Counted from the stretch's first letter, positions 1 through 7,431 are shown. The stretch: DNA of 12,282 nt from an uncultured Eubacteriales bacterium (GCA_905198865.1 CAJKEB010000052.1:1-12282), one strand, 5' to 3'. Translations and numbers: made by a program. Notes: generated by a model from the sequence alone, not told the origin.

Positions 1-112
1 GCGTTGTTGCCATAGCAACTAAAGTCAATAACACACCTAAGTTGTGCTGAATGACCGCAGGCGAACTACTCGTCAAACTATAATTTAACAAATCAGCTCT
101 GCGGAGTTTTTT
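1..112 (+). other. Possible 3' end of an upstream RNA with weak terminator
   Basis: No reading frame stays open here: the three plus frames stop by position 50. A small hairpin GTTGC-CATA-GCAAC lies at 6-19. CCGCAG (55-60) is complementary to CTGCGG (98-103), and the second arm is followed by AG and six T (106-111). This looks like the terminator end of a structured or untranslated transcript that starts outside the window. The 37-base loop makes the terminator unconvincing, and I cannot name an RNA family. Positions 113-230 are AT-rich and I see nothing else in them. Confidence 0.3.
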
Positions 113-230
113 GTGCATATTATTATAATATTAATAATACAAAAACAGTTGTTTAGTCTATTATAACAAAATAAAAATAAATTATCAGTAATAAAGTATA
201 TAATAACCGTAAAAGATTTAGTTATAGATA

Positions 231-259
231 TTGAAAATCGGTTGAAACGATGATATAAT
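231..259 (+). promoter_or_regulatory. Sigma-A-type promoter of the CE12 esterase gene
   Basis: A -35 box TTGAAA (231-236) and a perfect -10 box TATAAT (254-259) are separated by exactly 17 bases. The predicted transcript starts near 266, leaving a leader of about 55 bases before the ATG at 323. No operator or catabolite-response palindrome was recognised next to it. Confidence 0.75.
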
Positions 260-322
260 AGTAAAGTGTTTATTTAAATTGTATAATATTTAATTTATCA
301 TATATCACAGGAGGATTAAATT

Positions 323-2872
323 ATGAAAAGATTAGTTAGTGCTGTTCTCGCCGCAATGCTGCTGGTTATGTGCGCAGGAACAAGCGCGGTATTTGCAGGA
401 GCTGAGTATAATTTGTGCGTAAGCTTTGACGATTCGCTCGGAGGAGTTCAGATCACCACATCGGGCGGACAGACATACACGGCAGTACCGCCGGAAAGCT
501 CTGTCTGGAATCCTACAAAGAATATGCCAAAGGGTACAGAGTTTGATGTTTTAAATGGCGCGGCAGTTGTTTCGGCGGCAGGTGAGGATTTTACTTATGC
601 AGCCGCAAGCACTGTGACAATTGACTCGTATACATTTAATTCAACAATAAAGGGCAGTAACAACGGCAGTGTTTCCGAGTCCGGCGTTACCGGCAATGTA
701 ATCAAAGTTGACTGCAAGAAGTCGGGTACTATGTATATTGCTGTTAATCTTAACGTAGGTAAAGGCGTTAAGGCGGTAAATACAAATGATATTGGAAACC
801 TTCTGGTAGACTACACAGCGGACGTTGCCGGAAATTACTTGCTCCCGTTCAGCGTCGAGGCAGGACAATCGTATTACTACTGGGGTGTAGGCACAAAGCC
901 GTATTTTTACGGTTTAGTCTTTGAATCAAGCGTTCCTATGACTGTAAATGCCGGCGATACCGTGACTATAAAGTCAGCCCCGGGTGAAAATGCCTGGATT
1001 GGTAATGTTTCTCTTGAAGATTCAGACGTTGAACTCGTTAAGAACAGCGGCTACACGGAATGTACTTTTGTTATGCCTCAGAAGAATATCAATGTCAGTG
1101 TTGATTTTATCAACAAGTCGGTTCAGAATGAGACAAGCGGCATTACCTTTGATATGATCAAGGGCTTGAATACGTCAGAGGATAATATTATGGAGGATCT
1201 TAATCTGATTCAGGGCTTTGGTTTTTCAATCGGCTATGCCGATGTGAGATGGGAATCATCAAACCCGGATATTATTTCAATCAGCGGTATAGTAAATACC
1301 GATAATGAAAGTCACAATGTTACTATGACCGCTGTATGCACATTCCAGGATTATCCGAATCTGAGAATAACCAAGGATTTTAATTTGTCAGTTCCGGCGG
1401 ATACTGACGATGTCGGTGCAGTTGCCGTTGCAAAGGAAGCGCTTGATATAGGTGATGTAAGCGCTGTTAAGTCAAACCTTGAGCTTCCAAATACAGGAAG
1501 ACGCGGTACGACTATCACATGGTCAAGCAGCGCGCCGGAAGTTGTTTCAGTTGATGGTGTTGTAAACCGTCAAAAGGGAGTTGATAAGGTGGTTACCTTG
1601 ACTGCATTAATCTCAAGAGGTGAAGCAAAGGATACAAAGACATTTGAGGCCAACGTTCTTGGCTATACCGCAGTTGAAATCAGCAGAGTGGCAGTTTCAA
1701 ACTCCGAGGGCAGAGTTGTAATCGCACCGACAGACGGCGGATATGTGAGCCATATCGTATACACTGACAGTATTTCCGACGCGGACAGAACCGGCGAGGA
1801 AACTTTGGTTGTCGCAGTGTATGACAAAGAAGATAACGGAATACTTACAGCGTGTAAGATGTTTAACCTGAAGGAAACAACCAAAACAGTCGGTGAGGAG
1901 ACTATACTTTACTTAAACCCGGAGGATATACCGGTCAGCAGTAATTCGGAAATAAAGATATTTGCTTTTGAGAATATGAATTCTGTTGAGCCGTTTATGA
2001 ATGAGCCTTACACATACGGACAGACAGTTGCAAACAATGCGACGATTTATGTGGCAGGCGATTCGACAGCGTGTGTTTATACGACGTCAGGCTCTAAAAA
2101 CGGTTTCCCAAGAACGGGTTGGGCACAGGTTTTGGGCGATTTCTTCACAGGCGGAGTTACAGTTAAAGATCTGGCTCTCAGTGGAAGAAGCTCCTTGAAC
2201 TTCAGAGATGAAGCGAACTATAGGACAATAATCAACGGCTTAAAACCGGGAGATTACTTTATTGTTCAGTTCGGACATAACGACTCTAAGAGCGATGATT
2301 CAACCAGATATACCAACCCTGTCGGTGACAGATTTACGGACGGCACATATAAGAATTCTATTTATGAATACTATGTTAAACCGGCTCTTGATAAGGGAGC
2401 ATATCCGCTTATCACAACCTCAATCAGCCGTAACAGGTTAAGTGATGCCGGTCTTGAAGCGTACGTAAATGCGGCAAAGGAATTGGCTCAGGAACTCGGA
2501 CTTCCGTATATTGACCTCTATGCAAAAACAAACGGATATATCAATAAGGTAGGAACCGAAAAGGCATATGATGTATTTGCTTATATAAAATCAAACGATT
2601 CAAGATTTGTAAAAGGTGCTCCGCTTCCGGAATCGTTCAAAAACTCGCTCGGCAAGAGTACGATTGACCAGATTGGTGATTTTGCAAATTCACAGTACGT
2701 AAGCGGCGGTACAGATAATACGCATATTCAGTATTACGGCGCTCAAATGATTTCACAGTGGGCGTGTGACGAACTTGAAGCAATCGGTCATCCGCTGACA
2801 AGCAAGCGTTCTGTACATGTTATGACCCTTGACGACCTCCCGTCTTATGCAGATGCAACATCTGTAAAATAA
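323..2872 (+). CDS. Secreted rhamnogalacturonan acetylesterase (CE12, SGNH hydrolase) with Ig-like domains
   Basis: This 849-residue exported protein most likely removes acetyl groups from rhamnogalacturonan in pectin. Residues 1-25 form a signal peptide (MKR, hydrophobic core, cleavage after VFA). About 95-205 is a beta-rich domain resembling non-catalytic domains of pectinases. About 207-265 resembles an InlB-type repeat. About 270-360 and 361-450 are two atrophied bacterial Ig-like domains (WESSNPDIISI, WSSSAPEVVSV), followed by an Fn3-like linker. The catalytic domain runs from about 573 to 849 with every SGNH block: GDS with nucleophile Ser581, Gly621, FGHNDS with Asn653, and DNTH with Asp798 and His801. 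Gly-to-Asn spacing equals that of the fungal CE12 enzyme. CAGGAGG at 308-315 supports the start. There is no dockerin, SLH or sorting motif. Cys17 follows LVM, a poor lipobox. The gene appears monocistronic. The family is firm; the exact substrate is inferred. Confidence 0.88.
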   Translation: MKRLVSAVLAAMLLVMCAGTSAVFAGAEYNLCVSFDDSLGGVQITTSGGQTYTAVPPESSVWNPTKNMPKGTEFDVLNGAAVVSAAGEDFTYAAASTVTIDSYTFNSTIKGSNNGSVSESGVTGNVIKVDCKKSGTMYIAVNLNVGKGVKAVNTNDIGNLLVDYTADVAGNYLLPFSVEAGQSYYYWGVGTKPYFYGLVFESSVPMTVNAGDTVTIKSAPGENAWIGNVSLEDSDVELVKNSGYTECTFVMPQKNINVSVDFINKSVQNETSGITFDMIKGLNTSEDNIMEDLNLIQGFGFSIGYADVRWESSNPDIISISGIVNTDNESHNVTMTAVCTFQDYPNLRITKDFNLSVPADTDDVGAVAVAKEALDIGDVSAVKSNLELPNTGRRGTTITWSSSAPEVVSVDGVVNRQKGVDKVVTLTALISRGEAKDTKTFEANVLGYTAVEISRVAVSNSEGRVVIAPTDGGYVSHIVYTDSISDADRTGEETLVVAVYDKEDNGILTACKMFNLKETTKTVGEETILYLNPEDIPVSSNSEIKIFAFENMNSVEPFMNEPYTYGQTVANNATIYVAGDSTACVYTTSGSKNGFPRTGWAQVLGDFFTGGVTVKDLALSGRSSLNFRDEANYRTIINGLKPGDYFIVQFGHNDSKSDDSTRYTNPVGDRFTDGTYKNSIYEYYVKPALDKGAYPLITTSISRNRLSDAGLEAYVNAAKELAQELGLPYIDLYAKTNGYINKVGTEKAYDVFAYIKSNDSRFVKGAPLPESFKNSLGKSTIDQIGDFANSQYVSGGTDNTHIQYYGAQMISQWACDELEAIGHPLTSKRSVHVMTLDDLPSYADATSVK

Positions 2873-2883
2873 GATAAAAATAT

Positions 2884-2919
2884 AGCTCTGCAAAGGTTTA
2901 GGCTTTTGCAGAGCTTTTT
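2884..2919 (+). terminator. Intrinsic terminator of the CE12 gene
   Basis: A perfect 11-bp stem, AGCTCTGCAAA (2884-2894) with TTTGCAGAGCT (2905-2915), is followed directly by TTTTT. It lies 12 bases past the esterase stop codon. Confidence 0.9.
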
Positions 2920-2944
2920 GATATTATTTGGAGTTATTGACAAA

Positions 2945-2976
2945 TAAAAAACGGCTTAACTAAAAGCTAAGCCGTT
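2945..2976 (-). terminator. Intrinsic terminator of tRNA-Gly
   Basis: On the minus strand, AACGGCTTA and TAAGCCGTT form a 9-bp stem with a 9-base loop (2950-2976). The T-run follows at 2950-2946. It sits immediately downstream of the tRNA 3' end and faces the CE12 terminator. Confidence 0.85.
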
Positions 2977-2978
2977 AA

Positions 2979-3053
2979 TGGAGCGGAAGACGAGATTCGA
3001 ACTCGCGACGTTCACCTTGGCAAGGTGACGCTCTACCACTGAGCCACTCCCGC
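2979..3053 (-). tRNA. tRNA-Gly (GCC anticodon), CCA encoded
   Basis: The minus strand gives a complete cloverleaf. The acceptor stem is GCGGGAG/CTTCCGC with one G-T pair. The D arm is GCTC-AGTGGTA-GAGC, the anticodon arm TCACC-TTGCCAA-GGTGA (anticodon GCC), the variable loop ACGTC, and the T arm GCGAG-TTCGAAT-CTCGT. The discriminator is T and CCA is encoded at 2981-2979. Length is 75 with CCA. It is a single-gene transcription unit with its own promoter and terminator. No integrated element or attachment-site duplication was found beside it. Confidence 0.97.
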
Positions 3054-3083
3054 AAATTTATGCCCTTTCTCAAGTGCAAAAGT

Positions 3084-3112
3084 ATTATACCACGCTTAAA
3101 TTATTTTGTCAA
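3084..3112 (-). promoter_or_regulatory. Consensus sigma-A promoter of tRNA-Gly
   Basis: Read on the minus strand, a perfect TTGACA (3112-3107) and a perfect TATAAT (3089-3084) are separated by 17 bases, with a TG extended -10. Such a full-consensus promoter is expected for a stable RNA gene. Transcription should start near 3077, about 24 bases before the mature tRNA. Confidence 0.9.
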
Positions 3113-3170
3113 GCTTTTTTTGAAAATTTTTTTGAGTTTAAAAATCGCAGTATAATCAGTTAAGATTATA

Positions 3171-3199
3171 TTTACTTTTATGCCGTGCTGTGGTATAAT
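3171..3199 (+). promoter_or_regulatory. Sigma-A promoter of the psiE-GNAT pair
   Basis: TTTACT (3171-3176) and TATAAT (3194-3199) are 17 bases apart, with a TG extended -10 (TGGTATAAT). It diverges from the tRNA promoter. The -35 is weak, and no phosphate-regulon (PhoP-type) direct repeats were recognised upstream. Confidence 0.65.
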
Positions 3200-3234
3200 C
3201 AGATTAAGCTGAAAAATAGTAAAGGAGGAGGAAT

Positions 3235-3714
3235 ATGCGTAAGAAAATTCAGGAAAAGATGTTTGAATTCGGATATATTCTGGAGCTTATTATTTCATGC
3301 GTTGTCGGTTTTGCGGTTGTTGTACTCGGCGTCAGACTGTTCATGCACACGTTTGACGTAACAATTTTCGGCTCGGACGAAAACGCTCTTGTCGGTATAC
3401 TCGACGGAGCAATGAACCTTGCAATCGGCGTTGAGTTTATTAAGATGCTCTGCCGTCACACGCCGGAGACTGTTATTGAGGTGCTGCTGTTTGCTATTGC
3501 AAGACAGCTTGTTGTTGTACATACCTCGCCTATAGATAATTTGATTACTATTGTCTCCGTGGCAGTTTTGTTTGCCGTTAGGAAATTCCTTCTCAGAGAC
3601 GACGATAATCTTGACGGATTTGACAGGTTCTTCAGAAGAAACAAGTCCATTAAGAAAGAAAACTCAGAAGAGAACAGGAATTCGGAAGAAGATAGGAATA
3701 AAAATGAGATATAA
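3235..3714 (+). CDS. PsiE-family (phosphate-starvation-inducible) membrane protein
   Basis: This 159-residue integral membrane protein has four predicted hydrophobic helices at about 12-37, 52-71, 76-95 and 100-118. A highly charged, Glu/Lys/Asn-rich cytoplasmic tail follows (about 120-159). The motif GVEFIKMLCRHTPETVIEVL, then LFAIARQLVV, is the pattern I associate with the PsiE family, whose biochemical function is not known. A strong AAAGGAGGAGG lies just before the ATG. The stop codon overlaps the start of the next gene by 11 bases, so the two are probably co-translated. Promoter inspection gives no sign of phosphate control here. The membrane topology is clear; the family name is recognition from memory and moderately certain. 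Confidence 0.7.
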   Translation: MRKKIQEKMFEFGYILELIISCVVGFAVVVLGVRLFMHTFDVTIFGSDENALVGILDGAMNLAIGVEFIKMLCRHTPETVIEVLLFAIARQLVVVHTSPIDNLITIVSVAVLFAVRKFLLRDDDNLDGFDRFFRRNKSIKKENSEENRNSEEDRNKNEI

Positions 3715-4147
3715 AAAATACGATTATCTTTGTGAGGATGCGAAAAACATCCGTCAGTCGGTATTCATCGACGAGCAGGGGTTTGAAAATGAATTTGACG
3801 AAACAGATGATAAATCAGTGCATCTGGTGTTTTATATCGGCGAATCTCCGGCTGCCGTATGCAGGTACTATCGTGAAGATTTGACAGATTCGGAAGAAGA
3901 CGTTTTTCGTATCGGGCGTGTGGCGGTGATGAAAGAGTTTCGCGGCAGAAATTTAGGCAGCAAAATTATGGAAGCGGCAGAATTTGAGATAAGCAAGGAC
4001 GGAGGCAGAAAAATCATTTTGTCCGCACAGACAAGGGTTAAAGGGTTTTATGAAAAAAGCGGATATGCACAGATTGGTAAAGAGTATTACGATGAGTTTT
4101 GTCCGCATATAAAAATGGAAAAGATAATAAAACCGCAGGGGAATTAG
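3704..4147 (+). CDS. GNAT-family N-acetyltransferase (ElaA/YjcF-like)
   Basis: This 147-residue protein likely transfers acetyl from acetyl-CoA to an unknown substrate. The N-terminus has the ElaA/YjcF signature VFIDEQGF with nearby Asp/Glu and a VHLVFY strand. Motif A reads IGRVAVMKEF followed by RGRNLGS; Asn replaces the usual first Gly of the acetyl-CoA loop. The C-terminal half has LSAQ, VKGFYEKSGY, GKEYYDE and CPHIKME, also typical of this group. The reading frame is open farther upstream (from 3551), but that part lies inside the psiE gene in another frame. The ATG at 3704, overlapping the psiE stop by 11 bases behind a modest AGG, is the natural start. The stop codon is inside a terminator hairpin shared with the convergent rarA. 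Confidence 0.85.
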   Translation: MRYKKYDYLCEDAKNIRQSVFIDEQGFENEFDETDDKSVHLVFYIGESPAAVCRYYREDLTDSEEDVFRIGRVAVMKEFRGRNLGSKIMEAAEFEISKDGGRKIILSAQTRVKGFYEKSGYAQIGKEYYDEFCPHIKMEKIIKPQGN

Positions 4148-4161
4148 CCCCTGTGGTTTTT
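4129..4161. terminator. Bidirectional terminator overlapping two convergent stop codons
   Basis: AAAACCGCAGGGG (4129-4141) pairs with CCCCTGTGGTTTT (4148-4160), 13 bp with one G-T wobble, around the six-base loop AATTAG. T-runs follow in both directions (4157-4161 on plus; TTTTATT on minus). The loop contains TTAG, which is both the TAG stop of the GNAT gene (4145-4147) and the TAA stop of rarA (4146-4144). Confidence 0.85.
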
Positions 4162-5433
4162 GATTTTGTCCCAGTATTCCTTTGCTGCCTGTTCGGTCTT
4201 GTTAAGCCCATATTCATAATAGGTCTTGTCCTTTATATTGTCCGGCAGGTATTGCTGCTCAACATAGTGGTTTGGGTAGTCGTGGGGATAGAGGTAGTTC
4301 TGTCCCTTCTGAACATTACCCTCGCCGTCATAGTGCTTGTTTTGCAGCTGGCGCGGAATTTCACCCGTGTCAATGGTCTCAATATCGTGCAGCGCGCTGT
4401 TTATTGCCATATATGCCGAATTCGACTTCGGCGCAGTGGCGAGCAGAACCGTTGCGTGCGCAAGCGGTATTCTCGCTTCCGGGAAGCCGAGCATAAGCGC
4501 CGAATCAACGCATGATTTAACAATAGAAATTGCCTGAGGATATGCAAGACCTATATCCTCGCAGGCGATAACCATAAGCCGGCGGCAGATTGATTGTATA
4601 TCGTCAGCCGCAACAAGCCTTGCGAGATAGTGGATTGCCGCGTCCGGGTCGCTGCCCCGTATAGATTTTTGCAGCGCGCTCATTACATCGTACTGGCTGT
4701 CACCCTTTTTGTCGAATTTAAACGCCTTTTTCTGAGTACACTGCTGGGCAATATCTATCGTTATTTCAAGGCTGCCGTCTGAGCTTGGATTTGAGTATTT
4801 CACAGCAAGCTCCAGAGAGTTCAGCGCCTTTCTCACATCGCCATTTGATTTTTCCGCAAGATGCCTGAGAACGTCATCGCCGCAGATAAGTTCAGTGTCC
4901 GGGAAGTCCTCAGCGCGCACAATATCAACCGCACGCCTGAGCGCCTGTATAATATCGTCGCTTGTCAGAGGCTTGAACTCAAATACCGTGCTTCGGCTGA
5001 GTATAGCGTTGTAGATATAAAAATACGGGTTCTCGGTTGTGCTTGCGATAAGCGTTATCTTGCCGTTTTCGGTATATTCCAGAAGAGATTGCTGCTGCTT
5101 TTTATTAAAGTTCTGAATCTCGTCCAGGTAGAGGAGTATACCGTTTTGACCAAACATTCCGTCGCTCTCTTTGACAATATTCTTTATGTCTGCGACTGAC
5201 GCATTGGTTGCGTTGAGCCGGTACAAAACCTTGTTTGACGATTTTGCGGCGATATTTGCAACCGTAGTCTTTCCTGTGCCTGACAGACCGTAGAATATCA
5301 TGTTTGGTATGTTTCCGCTTTCGATAATATTACGAAGTATGCGGTTTTTACCCAAAATATGACGCTGACCCACAACTTCGTCCAAAGTCGTGGGCCGCAG
5401 TCTGTCAGCTAATGGCCTGTTCTGATTAAGCAT
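4144..5433 (-). CDS. rarA: Replication-associated recombination protein A (RarA/MgsA), AAA+ ATPase
   Basis: RarA is a clamp-loader-like AAA+ ATPase that acts at stalled replication forks. The 429-residue form starts at MLNQNRPLADRLRP, the usual N-terminus. Visible elements are Walker A GLSGTGKT (49-56), Walker B LLYLDEI with Asp104/Glu105, sensor ASTTENPYF, and an arginine-finger SR in ILSRSTVFEF. The C-terminal MgsA domain ends with YPHDYPNHYVEQQYLP. The frame is open upstream to 5475, but that segment lies inside glyA. The ATG at 5433 overlaps the glyA stop in ATGCTTAA and has no clear SD, which suggests translational coupling to glyA. Walker A has LS where most relatives have PP, a mild variation. 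Confidence 0.93.
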   Translation of the reverse strand: MLNQNRPLADRLRPTTLDEVVGQRHILGKNRILRNIIESGNIPNMIFYGLSGTGKTTVANIAAKSSNKVLYRLNATNASVADIKNIVKESDGMFGQNGILLYLDEIQNFNKKQQQSLLEYTENGKITLIASTTENPYFYIYNAILSRSTVFEFKPLTSDDIIQALRRAVDIVRAEDFPDTELICGDDVLRHLAEKSNGDVRKALNSLELAVKYSNPSSDGSLEITIDIAQQCTQKKAFKFDKKGDSQYDVMSALQKSIRGSDPDAAIHYLARLVAADDIQSICRRLMVIACEDIGLAYPQAISIVKSCVDSALMLGFPEARIPLAHATVLLATAPKSNSAYMAINSALHDIETIDTGEIPRQLQNKHYDGEGNVQKGQNYLYPHDYPNHYVEQQYLPDNIKDKTYYEYGLNKTEQAAKEYWDKIKNHRG

Positions 5434-6664
5434 AGAGCGGGTGCTTGTCGCAAAGTGCCTGAACACGCTTTGCAACCTCGTCTTTATTACCCTCGAAGTC
5501 CTTTATAATCATTGAGATAAGCTCAGCAACCTCAACCATGTCGTCTTCCTTAAAGCCGCGTGTTGTAACAGCCGGAGAACCGAGTCTGATACCGCTTGTC
5601 ACGAACGGACTCTTGGGATCGTTGGGGATAGTGTTCTTGTTACAGGTGATACCAACCTCGTCAAGCTGCTTTTCAACCTCCTTACCGGTCTTGTCCTGCT
5701 TGAGCAGGCTGACAAGCATAAGGTGGTTGTCTGTTCCGCCGGATACGATGTCGATTCCGCGTTCCTGAAGCGCAGCGGCGAGAGCAGCAGCGTTCTTCTT
5801 AACCTGCATCTGATAAGCCTTGAACTCATCAGAGAGTGCCTCTTTGAGGCATACAGCCTTTGCGGCGATAACGTGCATAAGCGGTCCGCCCTGGTTTCCG
5901 GGGAATACTGCCTTGTTTATCATCTGTGCATACTTTTCCTTGCAGAGAATGAGACCGCCTCTCGGACCTCTCAGAGTCTTGTGGGTTGTTGTGGTAACAA
6001 AGTCGGCATACGGTACCGGGCTTGGGTGAATACCTGCGGCAACCAAACCGGCGATGTGCGCCATATCAACCATCAGGTATGCGCCTACTTCATCAGCGAT
6101 TTCACGGAACTTAGCGAAGTCGATTTCTCTTGCATATGCGCTTGCGCCGGCAAGAATGAGCTTCGGCTTGTGCTCAAGAGCAAGCTCGCGAACCTGATCA
6201 TAGTCGATTCTGTGTGTTACCGGGTCAACGCCGTAGGGTACCACGTTGAAATACTTACCGGAGATATTAACCGGTGAACCGTGGCTCAGGTGTCCGCCCT
6301 CTGCGAGGCTCATGCCGAGGTAAGTATCGCCCGGCTCCATTGTTGCAAAGAATACAGCGAGGTTTGCAGACGCGCCTGAGTGGGGCTGAACATTTGCGAA
6401 CTCTGCGCCGAACAGCTCCTTTGCGCGTTCTCTTGCGAGATCCTCAACAACATCAACATACTCACAGCCGCCGTAGTAACGCTTGCCCGGATAACCCTCT
6501 GCGTATTTGTTTGTGAGCGGTGTGCCCATTGCCTCCATTACAGCGGGGCTGACAAAGTTCTCTGAAGCGATAAGCTCAATTTTGCTGCGCTGTCTGTTGA
6601 TTTCCTTTTCGATTGCCTCTTTAACTTCAGGATCAGCCGAGGTCAAAGCCTTAAATTCAAACAT
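5426..6664 (-). CDS. glyA: Serine hydroxymethyltransferase
   Basis: This PLP enzyme interconverts serine and glycine, making 5,10-methylenetetrahydrofolate, the main one-carbon donor. The 412-residue product keeps the residues of the Escherichia coli enzyme at the same numbers: Asp200 and His203 in VDMAHIAG, and Schiff-base Lys229 in TTTTHKTLRGPRGG. SENF near the N-terminus and KYAEGYPGKRYYGG (53-66) are also present. I chose the ATG at 6664 because GGAGG lies 8 bases upstream. The upstream in-frame ATG at 6679 overlaps that SD (ATGGAGG) and cannot use it. The gene is first in a glyA-rarA operon and diverges from nth. Confidence 0.98.
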   Translation of the reverse strand: MFEFKALTSADPEVKEAIEKEINRQRSKIELIASENFVSPAVMEAMGTPLTNKYAEGYPGKRYYGGCEYVDVVEDLARERAKELFGAEFANVQPHSGASANLAVFFATMEPGDTYLGMSLAEGGHLSHGSPVNISGKYFNVVPYGVDPVTHRIDYDQVRELALEHKPKLILAGASAYAREIDFAKFREIADEVGAYLMVDMAHIAGLVAAGIHPSPVPYADFVTTTTHKTLRGPRGGLILCKEKYAQMINKAVFPGNQGGPLMHVIAAKAVCLKEALSDEFKAYQMQVKKNAAALAAALQERGIDIVSGGTDNHLMLVSLLKQDKTGKEVEKQLDEVGITCNKNTIPNDPKSPFVTSGIRLGSPAVTTRGFKEDDMVEVAELISMIIKDFEGNKDEVAKRVQALCDKHPLYA

Positions 6665-6722
6665 TAAAAAATCCTCCAATATATATATTATTTAATTTTA
6701 TACAAAATCATATTTTGACATC

Positions 6723-6751
6723 TTGAAAAAGTCATACACATATATTATAAT
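6723..6751 (+). promoter_or_regulatory. Promoter of nth, sharing its -10 region with glyA
   Basis: TTGAAA (6723-6728) and TATAAT (6746-6751) are 17 bases apart on the plus strand. The two opposed -10 boxes merge into the self-complementary octamer ATTATAAT (6744-6751). Predicted start is near 6758, inside the adjacent palindrome. Confidence 0.7.
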
Positions 6752-6772
6752 GTTATTAATAACATTTTGCAA
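6744..6772 (-). promoter_or_regulatory. Promoter of the glyA-rarA operon
   Basis: On the minus strand, TTGCAA (6772-6767) and perfect TATAAT (6749-6744) are 17 bases apart. Its -10 overlaps the plus-strand nth -10 by four bases, and its spacer is almost entirely the 16-bp palindrome at 6750-6765. Confidence 0.75.
6750..6765. promoter_or_regulatory. 16-bp perfect palindrome, candidate operator between nth and glyA
   Basis: ATGTTATTAATAACAT is identical to its reverse complement. It occupies the glyA promoter spacer and the probable nth transcription start, so a bound dimer would obstruct both promoters. The half-site TGTTA/TAACA resembles Rex and GlnR half-sites, but the 4-base centre fits neither consensus. 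The regulator is unknown, and chance in AT-rich DNA is possible. Confidence 0.5.
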
Positions 6773-6786
6773 GAGGTATTTTGATT

Positions 6787-7431
6787 ATGAGGGAAAAAAT
6801 TGCAGATAAAAAAGAAAGATTGATGAGAATAATCGAAATTTTTAACCGGACATACAGTGACGCCGACTGTACACTCGACTACGACAACCCTTTGCAGCTT
6901 CTGATTTCCACACAGCTTGCGGCGCAGTGTACGGATAAGCGTGTAAATATTGTGACAAAGGACTTGTACCAGAAGTATAAGGATGTGTATGACTTTGCAA
7001 ACGCCGATGAGCTTGAACTTCAGCAGGATATAAAGCCGACAGGCTTTTTCCGTAACAAGGCGAAAAATATAATCGGCTGCTGCCGTATGCTTGTATCGGA
7101 CTATAACGGCGAGGTGCCGAGCAGTATGGAGGACTTGCTCCGTCTGCCGGGCGTCGGAAGAAAGACGGCAAACTTAGTTCGGGGCGACTATTTCGGCATA
7201 CCGGGCGTTGTGGTAGATACCCATGCTACAAGGCTGTCAAACCGAATGGGCTTCACGACAAACAAGGAGCCGGCGAAAATCGAACAGGATCTGCTTAAGC
7301 TGATACCGCCCGAGTATCAGACCTCGTTCTGCCATCAGCTGGTTTATCACGGCAGAGAATACTGTGACGCGCGCAGACCAAAGTGTGATACCTGCCCGAT
7401 AAATATGCTCTGCCCCAAAATTGGCGTGTAA
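6787..7431 (+). CDS. nth: Endonuclease III (DNA glycosylase/AP lyase)
   Basis: Nth removes oxidised pyrimidines in base-excision repair. The 214-residue product (E. coli 211) has the helix-hairpin-helix LPGVGRKTANLV with catalytic Lys126, and Asp144 in VDTHATR; their 18-residue separation equals Lys120/Asp138 in E. coli. The [4Fe-4S] ligands are Cys193, Cys200, Cys203 and Cys209 in the standard C-x6-C-x2-C-x5-C pattern. The ATG at 6787 has AGAGG 10 bases upstream. An in-frame TTG at 6781 lies too close to that SD. The gene is divergent from glyA and has its own terminator. Confidence 0.96.
   Translation: MREKIADKKERLMRIIEIFNRTYSDADCTLDYDNPLQLLISTQLAAQCTDKRVNIVTKDLYQKYKDVYDFANADELELQQDIKPTGFFRNKAKNIIGCCRMLVSDYNGEVPSSMEDLLRLPGVGRKTANLVRGDYFGIPGVVVDTHATRLSNRMGFTTNKEPAKIEQDLLKLIPPEYQTSFCHQLVYHGREYCDARRPKCDTCPINMLCPKIGV

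Noticed and set aside
1..120. tmRNA 3' portion
   Set aside because: No degradation-tag reading frame, no T-arm and no CCA end were found in or after the segment.
365..376. Lipobox at Cys17 of the CE12 protein
   Set aside because: The residue before Cys is Met, not Gly/Ala/Ser, and a good signal peptidase I site (VFA) follows at 23-25.
5723..6277. 184-codon plus-strand open frame antisense to glyA
   Set aside because: It lies wholly inside glyA, which matches its family along its full length. The antisense translation has no recognisable domain or SD.
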